Below, in pieces: positions 1-6,360 of a stretch of DNA of 12,087 nt (position 1 is its first letter; each line of letters starts with the position of its first letter). The stretch lies in the NCBI GenBank assembly GCA_937898205.1, contig CALEJC010000002.1, positions 1 to 12,087 on the forward strand, written 5' to 3'. Source of the DNA: an uncultured Bacteroidales bacterium (GTDB taxonomy: Bacteria > Bacteroidota > Bacteroidia > Bacteroidales > UBA932). Under the pieces are notes generated by a model. That model ran no database searches. It had not been told where the DNA came from and worked only from the letters and a program-made list of their open reading frames with translations. The translations under genes were made by a program, and so were the position numbers.

Positions 1-225
1 GTCATTGATGATGAGTTTGATCCCATGAGGAGAAAGCGCAGCCTTGAGTTTGATGGCCAAGTCCACAAAATCCTTTGTGTCTATGTCCTTCTCTCTTAGC
101 TGAACTATAGTTACTCCTCCTTCAACCGCTTGAAGCACAGTCTGTTTGAGGTCTTTGCCGAGGCACAGCGGCCTGTCGGTGACCAGATATAACAGTAGCT
201 CCTCCGGTGCAAGTCTCGCCTTCAT
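1..225 (-). CDS. thiE: Thiamine-phosphate synthase, N-terminal 75 residues (runs off the left edge)
   Basis: ThiE joins HMP pyrophosphate and thiazole phosphate to give thiamine phosphate in the cytoplasm. Reading the minus strand from 225, I translate 75 codons without a stop. The fragment shows YLVTDR at residues 13-18, the start of the TIM barrel, VQLREK at 41-46 (the family QxRxK site, Q42/R44/K46, which contacts pyrophosphate), and LIIND at 71-75, whose N74-D75 match the conserved Asn-Asp next to the metal site. All key residues expected in this part are present. The ATG shares its A with the ridA stop codon (TAATG), so translation is probably coupled to ridA. The C-terminal two thirds lie outside the window. 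No thiamine riboswitch precedes it here; expression must come from the ridA promoter. A ThiE/TenI-like protein is the only alternative, and the intact QxRxK and ND motifs argue for ThiE. Confidence 0.92.
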   Translation of the reverse strand, partial: MKARLAPEELLLYLVTDRPLCLGKDLKQTVLQAVEGGVTIVQLREKDIDTKDFVDLAIKLKAALSPHGIKLIIND

Positions 226-599
226 TATTTTCCGGCGACAGCGTCAATCTCAACCTTTGCAGCCTTAGGAAGTGCGGCCACCTGATAGCACACTCTTGCA
301 GGCTTGTCTCCCTTGAAGTACTCTGCGTAGACTGCGTTCATTGCTCCGAAGTTGGCGATGTCGTCAAGAAGAACTGTGGTCTTTACTACATCATCAAAGC
401 TCAAACCGGCTTCTTCGAGGATATAACCAAGGTTGTCAAGGGACTGACGAGTCTGATCTTCAATGCTTTCAGGCATCTCTCCTGTAGCGGGGTTGACAGG
501 AAGCTGACCAGAGATAAAAAGAGTGCCATTGAGCTCGATGGCCTGAGAATATGGACCTACAGCTGCAGGTGCCTTAGGTGAAGCGATAACTTTTTTCAT
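225..599 (-). CDS. ridA: RidA family 2-iminobutanoate/2-iminopropanoate deaminase
   Basis: A 124-residue cytosolic enzyme that hydrolyses reactive enamine/imine intermediates such as 2-aminoacrylate, made by PLP-dependent dehydratases. The family is usually about 125-130 aa and trimeric. Visible hallmarks are GPYSQA at residues 15-20 (including the conserved Tyr17), LFISGQLP at 27-34, and the C-terminal signature PARVCYQVAALPKAAKVEI, containing R102 (equivalent to the catalytic Arg105 of E. coli RidA) and E117. I chose the ATG at 599 because the protein then begins MKKVIASPKAP like its relatives; an upstream in-frame start at 623 would add eight unconserved residues and overlap the promoter box. 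It is divergent from tcdA and overlaps the start of thiE by one base. There is no obvious Shine-Dalgarno; the sequence before the ATG is A/C-rich. Confidence 0.95.
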   Translation of the reverse strand: MKKVIASPKAPAAVGPYSQAIELNGTLFISGQLPVNPATGEMPESIEDQTRQSLDNLGYILEEAGLSFDDVVKTTVLLDDIANFGAMNAVYAEYFKGDKPARVCYQVAALPKAAKVEIDAVAGK

Positions 600-620
600 T
601 TTGTGTGATTTTATTAGATA

Positions 621-628
621 CAAAGATA
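621..628 (-). promoter_or_regulatory. Candidate -7 element of the ridA-thiE promoter (TATCTTTG)
   Basis: The minus strand reads TATCTTTG, an exact match to the Bacteroidetes -7 consensus TAnnTTTG, ending 21 bases upstream of the ridA ATG. No good TTTG lies at the expected -33 distance; the nearest sequence is TTAC (647-650 on the plus strand). Assignment by motif only. Confidence 0.5.
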
Positions 629-639
629 GCTATTTTTTA

Positions 640-647
640 TACTTTTG
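640..647 (+). promoter_or_regulatory. Candidate -7 element of the tcdA promoter (TACTTTTG), close to the start codon
   Basis: TACTTTTG matches TAnnTTTG exactly and ends only five bases before the tcdA ATG at 653. If used, transcription would start at or within a few bases of the ATG, giving a leaderless or nearly leaderless mRNA. The box lies 11 bases from the opposite-facing ridA box, so the two polymerase sites overlap and would compete. There is no clear -33 TTTG. Confidence 0.45.
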
Positions 648-652
648 TAACC

Positions 653-1411
653 ATGATATATAGTGAAGACTCCCTCTTTGCGAGGAATCAGCTGCTTCTC
701 GGAGAGCGTGCCTGTGCCGATATTTCATCGGCGCGGGTGGCCGTGTTTGGCGTCGGTGGAGTGGGCAGCTGGTGTGCTGAAGGTCTGGTGCGAGCCGGAG
801 TCAGACACATCACGCTGGTGGATTATGACACCATCAGTGTCACCAATGTCAATCGTCAGCTGATGGCTACCTGCTCAACTGTCGGACAGCCCAAGGTGGA
901 GGCGCTGAAGGCACGTCTTCTGGACATCAACCCACATGCTGAGGTCTGCTGTATCCATAAGGCCTATAACGAGGAGACTGCAGCCGCTTTTGATCTTGAC
1001 AGCTTTGATTTTATCATTGATGCCATTGACCAGTTGAAGGACAAGATACGTCTGATATTGGATGCCTGTGACTCAAAGGCGGTGTTTTTTTCTTCCATGG
1101 GAGCTGCTCTCAAAGTCGATCCGACCCAGGTCAAGGTTGCTGATTTCTGGAAAGTCAGGGATTGCCCTCTGGGCGCCGCTCTGCGCAAGCGAATGAGACA
1201 ACGCAAGATGCTCCCGGCTCACAGCTTCCTCTGCGTCTATTCCGGGGAGGTCCGTGCCAACGAGGGAGCTCATCAATTTGCCGGAGAGGCGTTGCAGTCA
1301 GAAGCGGCAGCCGGCGGAAAGGCTGTCGTCAACGGTTCGCTGGCACACATCACTGCAATATTTGGCATGACCCTTTGCGGTCTGGTACTTCAATCAATCC
1401 TCGCAAGATGA
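653..1411 (+). CDS. tcdA: tRNA threonylcarbamoyladenosine dehydratase (ThiF/MoeB/E1-like)
   Basis: A 252-aa cytosolic enzyme of the E1-like adenylating superfamily. TcdA (formerly CsdL/YgdL) uses ATP to cyclise the t6A37 side chain of ANN-decoding tRNAs to ct6A. The Rossmann ATP loop GVGGVGSW is at residues 33-40, followed by LVDYDTISVTNVNRQ at 55-69 (D57, D59, N65, N67-R68-Q69), K81 in GQPKVE, DAID at 123-126, and the C-terminal hydrophobic GSLAHITAIFGMT. E. coli TcdA is 268 aa, and the middle region here is slightly shorter. The start at 653 fits the family N-terminus (a short lead, then FARNQLLLGE); an in-frame start at 605 would add 16 residues across the promoter region. Its stop overlaps the next start (ATGA), suggesting translational coupling to the thioredoxin-like lipoprotein. 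MoeB or ThiF are less likely because the C-terminal features and context match TcdA. Confidence 0.92.
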   Translation: MIYSEDSLFARNQLLLGERACADISSARVAVFGVGGVGSWCAEGLVRAGVRHITLVDYDTISVTNVNRQLMATCSTVGQPKVEALKARLLDINPHAEVCCIHKAYNEETAAAFDLDSFDFIIDAIDQLKDKIRLILDACDSKAVFFSSMGAALKVDPTQVKVADFWKVRDCPLGAALRKRMRQRKMLPAHSFLCVYSGEVRANEGAHQFAGEALQSEAAAGGKAVVNGSLAHITAIFGMTLCGLVLQSILAR

Positions 1412-1917
1412 AAAGACTGAGATACATATTTCTGCTGGCATTGCTCGGCGTCTGTGCATTGAACTCATGCATAGGGGAGAAACGGCCGCCTGTCAACCTG
1501 GAGGTGGGAGATAAAGTTCCGGAATTCAGTGTAGTTACAAGCGGAGGAGAAGTGGTGAGTAATGCCGGTCTGATGGGTTCGGTGTCTTGTATCGTATTTT
1601 TCCATACGAGCTGTCCTGACTGTCAGAAGACCTTGCCTGAGGTGCAGAAGATATATGATGAATATCTACCTCAGGGTGTGAAGTTTATCCTCATCAGCAG
1701 GGAGCAGGAAGAAGATGAGATAGAGCCATATTGGAAGGAGTGTGGATACACCATGCCTTATGCTCCTCAAAAAACGAGGGATGTCTATGAGAAGTTTGCG
1801 CAAAGCCGCATCCCAAGGGTATATATATGTGATAAAAATGGGATTATCAAGGCAATATTTACCGATAATCCCAATCCTTCTTATTCTGATATAAAGTCGG
1901 CGATAGAGAGTCTGTAG
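1408..1917 (+). CDS. Lipoprotein with thioredoxin-like fold (TlpA/AhpC-TSA-type thiol-disulfide oxidoreductase)
   Basis: A 169-aa predicted lipoprotein. Residues 1-21 form a lipoprotein signal (KRLR, hydrophobic core, lipobox LNSC with acylated C21). The mature part is a compact thioredoxin fold: GDKVPEFSV at 34-42 is typical of the TlpA/AhpC-TSA entry strand, CPDC at 69-72 is the redox CxxC, and the cis-proline is P136 in SRIPRVYI, followed by DKNGIIKA. It should act at the membrane facing the periplasm, reducing or exchanging disulfides; the substrate is unknown. The reading frame stays open upstream to 1162, but that part lies inside tcdA in another frame. The ATG at 1408, overlapping the tcdA stop, gives a proper signal peptide and is clearly the start. 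It converges on the AraC-type gene with six bases between stop codons. Confidence 0.88.
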   Translation: MKRLRYIFLLALLGVCALNSCIGEKRPPVNLEVGDKVPEFSVVTSGGEVVSNAGLMGSVSCIVFFHTSCPDCQKTLPEVQKIYDEYLPQGVKFILISREQEEDEIEPYWKECGYTMPYAPQKTRDVYEKFAQSRIPRVYICDKNGIIKAIFTDNPNPSYSDIKSAIESL

Positions 1918-1923
1918 AGATGA

Positions 1924-3045
1924 CTAACTGTTGCTTGTCTGTTGCTTGCGCCATCTGAATGGTGTCTCTCCTGTCACCTGCTTGAACCACCGTGAGAAAT
2001 TGTAGATCTGAGGGATGCCGACCTTGATTCCGATCTCCTCGATCGATATTTTAGGCTGGTGGAGCATCAATTGTTTACTCTCCTCTATCCTCAATGTGTT
2101 GAGCCATACCTGGAAAGTGATCCCCAACTCGTTGTTGATATATCTGGAAAGGTAATTGTGGTTTGTGCCCATATCATTGGCGACATCTTTAATGGTCAGC
2201 TCAGGAGTGCAGAAGTGTTTGCTTTCTACCCATTTCTGTAATTTGGGAAGAATTATCTTGGAGATCTGCTCGTTTTTATCCAGAGTTTCTTGATTGACCG
2301 GACGCGGAGAAGTCAGTTCTGAATATTGAGCTCTGACGCTGTCAATCCGCTTAGGGCCCCAGTTGATGATTTTAATGACCATATAGACATAGGAGATCGG
2401 AGCGGCAATGTCGCTGAAATAGTGGATTTCTTTAATATAGAATCCTATCACTGTCATAATCGATAGTGCAAAAGTCAACCAGATTAGTATTCTAATCCAC
2501 TGAAGGTCAACCTCCTGGTCATAGTAGTTGTCTAAGTCTTTAATGCATTTTCTGTATTCTTTCTCGCAGATGTAGAACATATAAACACACTTGATGATAT
2601 ATGTTATACCAATCAAGACTACGCAGGTATTTTGGGCGTTTGGCCATATCTCACCGACAGCGATAACAACGAGAAGTACTGCAAGAGGGGTCAGACCGTC
2701 AATAAGAAAACGCCTTCTGTCGTAGGATGCTGAGTCCATCAACAGCATGAAGCTGGAGTAGTTCAGCCAAGAAAAGACTAAAGAAAACAATACGAGAAGG
2801 GAAAAGTCATTATAGACCGTTGTGGTCAACTCATGGTGATCGGTGAGGTGCAGTTGTGGAAACGCAACCCTGATGATGCAGTAGGAAGTCATCAGGAAAA
2901 AGGCAAATCCAAGGGTCTTCTTTGCTTTTACATAGTTCTTGACATCTGCATGATCTTGCACGTGGGTAAATGAAATGAACACTCCCAGGATAGCAAAAAT
3001 CATGGTGAAGGCTATGTTGAACAGATAATATGACAGGTCGTTCAT
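1924..3045 (-). CDS. Membrane-embedded AraC-family transcriptional regulator
   Basis: A 373-aa protein with two halves. Residues 1-230 contain about seven hydrophobic segments (near 5-27, 43-62, 80-103, 115-132, 140-160, 184-204 and 210-228). Residues 280-367 form an AraC-type double helix-turn-helix: TIKDVANDMGTNHNYLSRYI is the first HTH, and ISIEEIGIKVGI...YNFSRWFKQVTGETPFRWR is the second, with the family's conserved F-x-R-x-F-K-x-x-x-G-x-x-P end. The regulator would therefore bind DNA from the membrane. No periplasmic ligand domain is visible, so the signal is unknown. I chose the ATG at 3045 because the upstream in-frame extension (to 3111) is A/T-rich, hydrophilic, and would include the probable promoter. 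It is divergent from the fimbrial operon and is its most likely controller, probably also autoregulated; that link rests on position and on repeats in the gap. Confidence 0.92.
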   Translation of the reverse strand: MNDLSYYLFNIAFTMIFAILGVFISFTHVQDHADVKNYVKAKKTLGFAFFLMTSYCIIRVAFPQLHLTDHHELTTTVYNDFSLLVLFSLVFSWLNYSSFMLLMDSASYDRRRFLIDGLTPLAVLLVVIAVGEIWPNAQNTCVVLIGITYIIKCVYMFYICEKEYRKCIKDLDNYYDQEVDLQWIRILIWLTFALSIMTVIGFYIKEIHYFSDIAAPISYVYMVIKIINWGPKRIDSVRAQYSELTSPRPVNQETLDKNEQISKIILPKLQKWVESKHFCTPELTIKDVANDMGTNHNYLSRYINNELGITFQVWLNTLRIEESKQLMLHQPKISIEEIGIKVGIPQIYNFSRWFKQVTGETPFRWRKQQTSNS

Positions 3046-3067
3046 CTTTGTATTTACATTCGCTGTG

Positions 3068-3075
3068 CAAAAATA
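3068..3075 (-). promoter_or_regulatory. Candidate -7 element of the AraC-type regulator gene (TATTTTTG)
   Basis: The minus strand reads TATTTTTG, an exact TAnnTTTG match, ending 22 bases before the regulator's ATG. A near-consensus -33 (TTTC, plus-strand GAAA at 3096-3099) lies exactly 20 bases upstream, the expected spacing. The first copy of the 24-bp repeat (3081-3104) covers this spacer and the -33 region. Confidence 0.5.
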
Positions 3076-3080
3076 AAAAT

Positions 3081-3188
3081 TTTTTGTGTGTGCGTGAAAA
3101 ATTGGGTGCAAAAAATAGTTTAATTTTTGTGTCTGCGTAAATTATTGTGTGTTTACCAAACCCGTTTTTGTGTTTTTGTGAAAAATTG
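3081..3188 (+). repeat. Three 24-bp direct repeats in the divergent regulatory gap (candidate operator)
   Basis: The copies are at 3081-3104, 3124-3147 and 3165-3188. Each begins TTTTTGTGT and ends ATTG. Aligned by eye without gaps, copies 1 and 3 agree at 21 of 24 positions, 1 and 2 at 20, and 2 and 3 at 18. Copies 1 and 2 share TGCGT in the middle, and copies 1 and 3 share GTGAAAAATTG at the end. Start-to-start distances are 43 and 41 bp, close to four turns of the double helix, so bound proteins would sit on one face of the DNA. Asymmetric direct repeats on one face are what AraC-family proteins commonly recognise. Copy 1 overlaps the regulator's own promoter; copy 3 is nearest the fimbrial operon. 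Confidence 0.7.
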
Positions 3189-3316
3189 CAGGTGAAAATA
3201 TACTTTTTGCGAGTATAAAAATACTTTACTGCAAGATTATTATGTTTTTTCTCCGATATCTTACTTTGCATCCAGAAAAGCCAACAAAACGTAAAAATTT
3301 AAACTAGTAAGTGCAG
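3189..3316 (+). promoter_or_regulatory. Promoter-proximal leader region of the fimbrial operon
   Basis: An A/T-rich stretch with no open frame worth calling. It has no exact TAnnTTTG on the plus strand. The two near matches are TACTTTTTG at 3201-3209, one base too long, 12 bases after repeat copy 3 and with TTTG (3175-3178) upstream inside that copy; and TTACTTTG at 3261-3268, which would give an mRNA leader of about 40 bases. AGTAT and ATACT at 3212-3225 form a short inverted repeat. A weak promoter needing an activator would fit the AraC-type neighbour. Which element is used cannot be told from sequence. Confidence 0.4.
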
Positions 3317-3895
3317 ATGAAACGCTCCATTATTATTGCTTTAGTGTTTATGCTAAGCTTCCCGTCTATTTCTCAGGCGCAGAAGTTTGGCGTAAAAACA
3401 AATCTTGCTTATTGGGCGACAACAACACCAAACTTGGGTGTTGAGGTGGCTTTGGGTCCGCGTGTCACTTTTCATCTAAGTGGCGGTTATAACCCTTGGA
3501 CACTCAACGATGATCCGGCTGTCAATATGAAAATGAAGCACTTCCTCGTGAGTCCGGAATTCCGTTATTGGTTCTGTAACTCATTTCAGGGACACTTCAT
3601 GGGTATTAATGCCAATTATGCCGAGTATAATGTTGGTGCAATCCCAATTCCTACTATTGAAGGTTCAGAAAACAGACGTTATGAAGGTTGGGCAGCAGCT
3701 GCAGGCCTGACCTATGGTTATTCTTGGATTCTCGGCAAACGCTGGAATCTTGAAGCAACTATAGGTCTGGGTTGCTGGTACACCGAGTATGACGCTTTTG
3801 AGAACCGTAAGTGTGGTTTATTCCAATCAAGTGGCAGCCAGATCGCTTTTGGCCCTACAAGGATTGGTCTGTCTTTTATTTATATGATTAAATAA
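3317..3895 (+). CDS. DUF3575 family outer-membrane protein of the fimbrial locus
   Basis: A 192-aa exported protein. Residues 1-21 are a Sec signal peptide (KRS, hydrophobic core, cleavage probably after SQA). The mature part begins FGVKTNLAYWATTTPNLGVEV (24-44), the hallmark opening of DUF3575, and continues with alternating polar/hydrophobic, aromatic-rich strands (FRYWF, GINANYAEY, LTYGYSWILG, RWNLEATIGLG, RIGLSFIYMI) as in a small outer-membrane beta-barrel. I chose the ATG at 3317; an in-frame GTG at 3311 would add only two residues. The family is of unknown biochemical function but often sits beside DUF3868 and Mfa-like pilin genes, so a role in outer-membrane assembly or secretion of the fimbria is inferred. 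It is the first gene of the operon, 13 bases before the next gene. Confidence 0.85.
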   Translation: MKRSIIIALVFMLSFPSISQAQKFGVKTNLAYWATTTPNLGVEVALGPRVTFHLSGGYNPWTLNDDPAVNMKMKHFLVSPEFRYWFCNSFQGHFMGINANYAEYNVGAIPIPTIEGSENRRYEGWAAAAGLTYGYSWILGKRWNLEATIGLGCWYTEYDAFENRKCGLFQSSGSQIAFGPTRIGLSFIYMIK

Positions 3896-3908
3896 GTGAG
3901 GATGTAGT

Positions 3909-5177
3909 ATGAGAAAACAATTTTTAATTATTCTTGCTTTGTTGCTTTCTACATTTTCTTTTGCTCAGTCTCAATTTGAGAATGCAGAGGTAACCCGCCC
4001 TCAGCGCAAGGTGGTTGCTGTGAGCTTTACCATCAACTCTGCAGATAATCAGATCCCGTCTTTGAGAAAAGAAGTTGTTACTCCTTATATATATAATGGT
4101 GCCGACACTCTGTGGTTCCAACCGGTAGAGATCTATGGCAAGCAGTATTATAAAAGAGAGAAGCAGGTTCAGGCTTTGATGGGAAATAACGACTGGGACC
4201 TTGTAGAAGGCCAGTATATGAAAGGCGATGTAGTATCTTATTATCAGGAAGTGCCATATCAGAGATGGATGGACAATGTGGAGCTTTCTGCAATCCATAG
4301 CGTTGAGGGTTGCGAGTGCTTGCTTGACTACTTCACGGATCTGGCAGCGGCCAACCTCCATCAGGATCCTCTTCCATACCTTGCAGATGTTACCCCGGAT
4401 CCAAGATATTATTCCGTGGTAGATCCTGATCTGAAGTGGAATTTCGGTCCGGAGGAGCTCAAGGTCATCTATAGAGTCTCAAAGATTGAGATTGTTCCTG
4501 AGATTTTTGATAACAGACGCACACTCTCCAGAATTCTCGATGCGATCGAGCAGATCAAGGCAGACGAGAAGATGAGATTTGGACGCATTGAGCTTGCAGG
4601 CTATGCTTCTCCGGAAGGAACAGAAACCTTCAATGACTGGCTTGGTGAGAACCGTGCGCTTGCTCTTCAGAACTTTATTATCGAAGCATCACCGGAGCTG
4701 ACAGCAGAAGATTTCAGTATCGTCAATGGTCAGGAAAACTGGTCAGGACTTAGAGAGATGGTACTCGCTTCTGATCTTGCCGATAAGGACAAAGTTCTTG
4801 AAATCATTGACAATAACACAGGTATTGAGAGAAAGAATATCTTGAAAGCCCTCAACGGAGGAAAGACCTATAAATATCTTCTTGAGACCTTCTATCCGTT
4901 GCTCAGAAATGCTTGCTATATCTCAGTTTATTACTCTAATCTTGACGATGTTGTAGCGCACGCCATAAACAGAGCCAATCAACTGATCAGGGAAGGAAAA
5001 TATCAATCTGCACTTGATGAGCTCCTCCAATACAAGTCTGACAACAGGACATATAATACAATCGGTGTCGCATACATGATGATGTATCAGGATGAAGAAG
5101 CTAAACAATGGTTTACAAAAGCTATCCAGCTAGGACACCCACAAGCTAAGGGAAACTTACAACAAATTGATTATTAA
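3909..5177 (+). CDS. DUF3868/OmpA-like envelope protein with C-terminal TPR-like repeats
   Basis: A 422-aa exported protein. Residues 1-19 form a signal peptide (RKQFLIILALLLSTFSFA). Residues about 28-90 are a beta-rich DUF3868-like region (VVAVSFTIN, VVTPYIYNGADTLWFQPVEIYGKQYYKR). Residues about 190-260 resemble an OmpA-type peptidoglycan-associated domain: GRIELAGYASPEGTETFNDWLGENRALAL carries the GxASPEG...N..L...RA pattern of OmpA_C-like folds. Residues about 350-420 look like one or two TPR helix pairs (ANQLIREGKYQSALDELL, YNTIGVAYMMMYQDEEAKQWFTKAIQLGHPQA). An outer-membrane/periplasmic protein touching the cell wall is inferred, perhaps anchoring or organising fimbrial assembly with the DUF3575 barrel. 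A GAGG Shine-Dalgarno-like sequence at 3898-3901 lies before the start, unlike the pilin genes. The exact biochemical role is unknown. Confidence 0.84.
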   Translation: MRKQFLIILALLLSTFSFAQSQFENAEVTRPQRKVVAVSFTINSADNQIPSLRKEVVTPYIYNGADTLWFQPVEIYGKQYYKREKQVQALMGNNDWDLVEGQYMKGDVVSYYQEVPYQRWMDNVELSAIHSVEGCECLLDYFTDLAAANLHQDPLPYLADVTPDPRYYSVVDPDLKWNFGPEELKVIYRVSKIEIVPEIFDNRRTLSRILDAIEQIKADEKMRFGRIELAGYASPEGTETFNDWLGENRALALQNFIIEASPELTAEDFSIVNGQENWSGLREMVLASDLADKDKVLEIIDNNTGIERKNILKALNGGKTYKYLLETFYPLLRNACYISVYYSNLDDVVAHAINRANQLIREGKYQSALDELLQYKSDNRTYNTIGVAYMMMYQDEEAKQWFTKAIQLGHPQAKGNLQQIDY

Positions 5178-5179
5178 TA

Positions 5180-5196
5180 ATTTTTTAAGTGTTTAA
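5180..5196 (+). repeat. Left arm of a 17-bp perfect inverted repeat flanking the major pilin gene
   Basis: ATTTTTTAAGTGTTTAA here is the exact reverse complement of 6387-6403. It ends 19 bases before the major pilin ATG. The arm is itself nearly palindromic (TTAAGTGTTTAA). It overlaps a 12-bp palindrome, ATTATTAATAAT (5170-5181), around the preceding stop codon. Confidence 0.75.
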
Positions 5197-5215
5197 CTAT
5201 AAATTTAATTACCTT

Positions 5216-6337
5216 ATGAAACTTTCAAGAATTTTTGCGTCTTTGATCGCAATGACAGTTCTCTTTGTTTCTTGTGAAAAGCAGAATGTAGGACCTGAGG
5301 CAGGATCACCAAAGAGCGTGACTGTATCTATTTCAAATGTGACTTTTACCAAGGCAGTTAATAATGACTTGGCGCTCCAGGGAAACAAAGTTGCTCTCAA
5401 TAATGCTCGTATTCTCTTTACAGACGGTAGTGCATTTTATCCTGCAAAGAAAGCAGATGGTTCAGATGCTGTAACTTATATCACAGATTTTACCAATCCA
5501 TCTCTTGATTTCCACCTTCTTGACAACAGAGTGAACCGTGTTATCATCGTGGGTAACATGGGTGAGTCTTTCAATCCTGCTGACCTTGATGAGCTGAGTG
5601 CTGCAGTCCTTGATGTAAAGGACAACCAGGATCCAAAGAATCTCCCTCTTTATGGCACATCAATTCTTTCTGCAGGTCAGCCTACAATGGAGGCAGCTCA
5701 TGGCTCTACTTCATGGGTAGCTCATGTGAGCCTTGCACCACGCATCTCTCGCATCGAGATTGCCGGTCTTGCATGTAACTTTGATCTCCAGAAGTACACT
5801 AAGCTCGCAATCAACCAGATTGCACTCAGCAACTTCTACTACAACCACTCATTCATCTCAACAGCAGTTCCAACAAACCTCTTCAAGATTGACAACACAG
5901 CTGCTGCAATTACCAATAATTTTGCAACAAATGTGTCAAATGGACCAGCTTGGTACTGGGATAACCCTAATGTGACTCTTACAATGCCTGTAGGTGGCGG
6001 TGTGGCTTCAGATGAGCTCGCTACTCAGCTTGCCTACAACATCTTCTGCCCGGTTGAGACTGACCTTACTGCTGCATCTAATGGCTATGCAAGAATCGAC
6101 CTTCAGATTGTAGGTACTGATGCCCTTGGCACAGAGTCTCCTCTCTATCTTTCATCAAACGGTTTCAAGACTACAGCAACAGGTGAGCCGATGTTGACTT
6201 CATTTGAGCCAGGTAAGATCTATCGCATGTCTCCACTCCAGTTTGATGAGTCAGACCTTGAGCACCACCTTAAGTGTGTGAGCCTCAGCGTGGAGGTTAT
6301 CGATTGGTCTGTAGTTGCAGTTACACCGGTGTGGTAG
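5216..6337 (+). CDS. Major fimbrial subunit, FimA/Mfa1-like type V pilin (lipoprotein precursor)
   Basis: A 373-aa lipoprotein pilin. The signal peptide ends in lipobox FVSC (C20). SVTVSISNVTFTKA (34-47) is the first strand, ending in the T-K-A motif at 45-47 where type V pilins are typically cut to free the acceptor groove. The C-terminus, SLSVEVIDWSVVAVTPVW (356-373), matches the V-x-V-x-x-W...PVTP tail that supplies the donor strand in stalk subunits. The fold between is beta-rich (RVNRVIIVGNM, RISRIEIAGL, YARIDLQIVG). It is called major by its clean single-pilin length, this tail, its place directly before an Mfa2-type anchor gene, and the hairpin after it. The ATG at 5216 gives the signal peptide; an in-frame start at 5189 would add nine residues. 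No Shine-Dalgarno; ATG is preceded by TT. It could alternatively be another stalk subunit, with the true major pilin elsewhere. Confidence 0.84.
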   Translation: MKLSRIFASLIAMTVLFVSCEKQNVGPEAGSPKSVTVSISNVTFTKAVNNDLALQGNKVALNNARILFTDGSAFYPAKKADGSDAVTYITDFTNPSLDFHLLDNRVNRVIIVGNMGESFNPADLDELSAAVLDVKDNQDPKNLPLYGTSILSAGQPTMEAAHGSTSWVAHVSLAPRISRIEIAGLACNFDLQKYTKLAINQIALSNFYYNHSFISTAVPTNLFKIDNTAAAITNNFATNVSNGPAWYWDNPNVTLTMPVGGGVASDELATQLAYNIFCPVETDLTAASNGYARIDLQIVGTDALGTESPLYLSSNGFKTTATGEPMLTSFEPGKIYRMSPLQFDESDLEHHLKCVSLSVEVIDWSVVAVTPVW

Positions 6338-6360
6338 TATAATTCCTTATTTAAAACAAC

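Noticed and set aside
207..581. Plus-strand open frame of 124 codons opposite ridA
   Set aside because: It is the antisense shadow of a clearly conserved ridA; no family motif, signal or start context supports it.
600..652. TPP riboswitch controlling ridA-thiE
   Set aside because: The leader is about 20 bases at most from the promoter box and lacks any room or motif for a THI element.
3204..3227. A fourth copy of the 24-bp repeat 39 bp after copy 3
   Set aside because: Only the opening TTTTTG and a few later positions match; this is no better than expected in such A/T-rich DNA.
2831..3271. Minus-strand open frame of 146 codons running through the regulatory gap into the AraC-type gene
   Set aside because: It is Lys/Phe-rich translation of A/T-rich DNA, overlaps the regulator in another frame and covers the promoter and repeats.
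3046..3316. Invertible promoter flanked by short inverted repeats, as in Bacteroides capsule loci
   Set aside because: I found no pair of long inverted repeats within this gap; the repeats here are direct.
5170..5181. 12-bp palindrome ATTATTAATAAT followed by six T as a terminator after the DUF3868 gene
   Set aside because: The stem is only A:T and would be too weak to terminate; it is better kept as part of the A/T-rich leader of the pilin gene, possibly a protein site.
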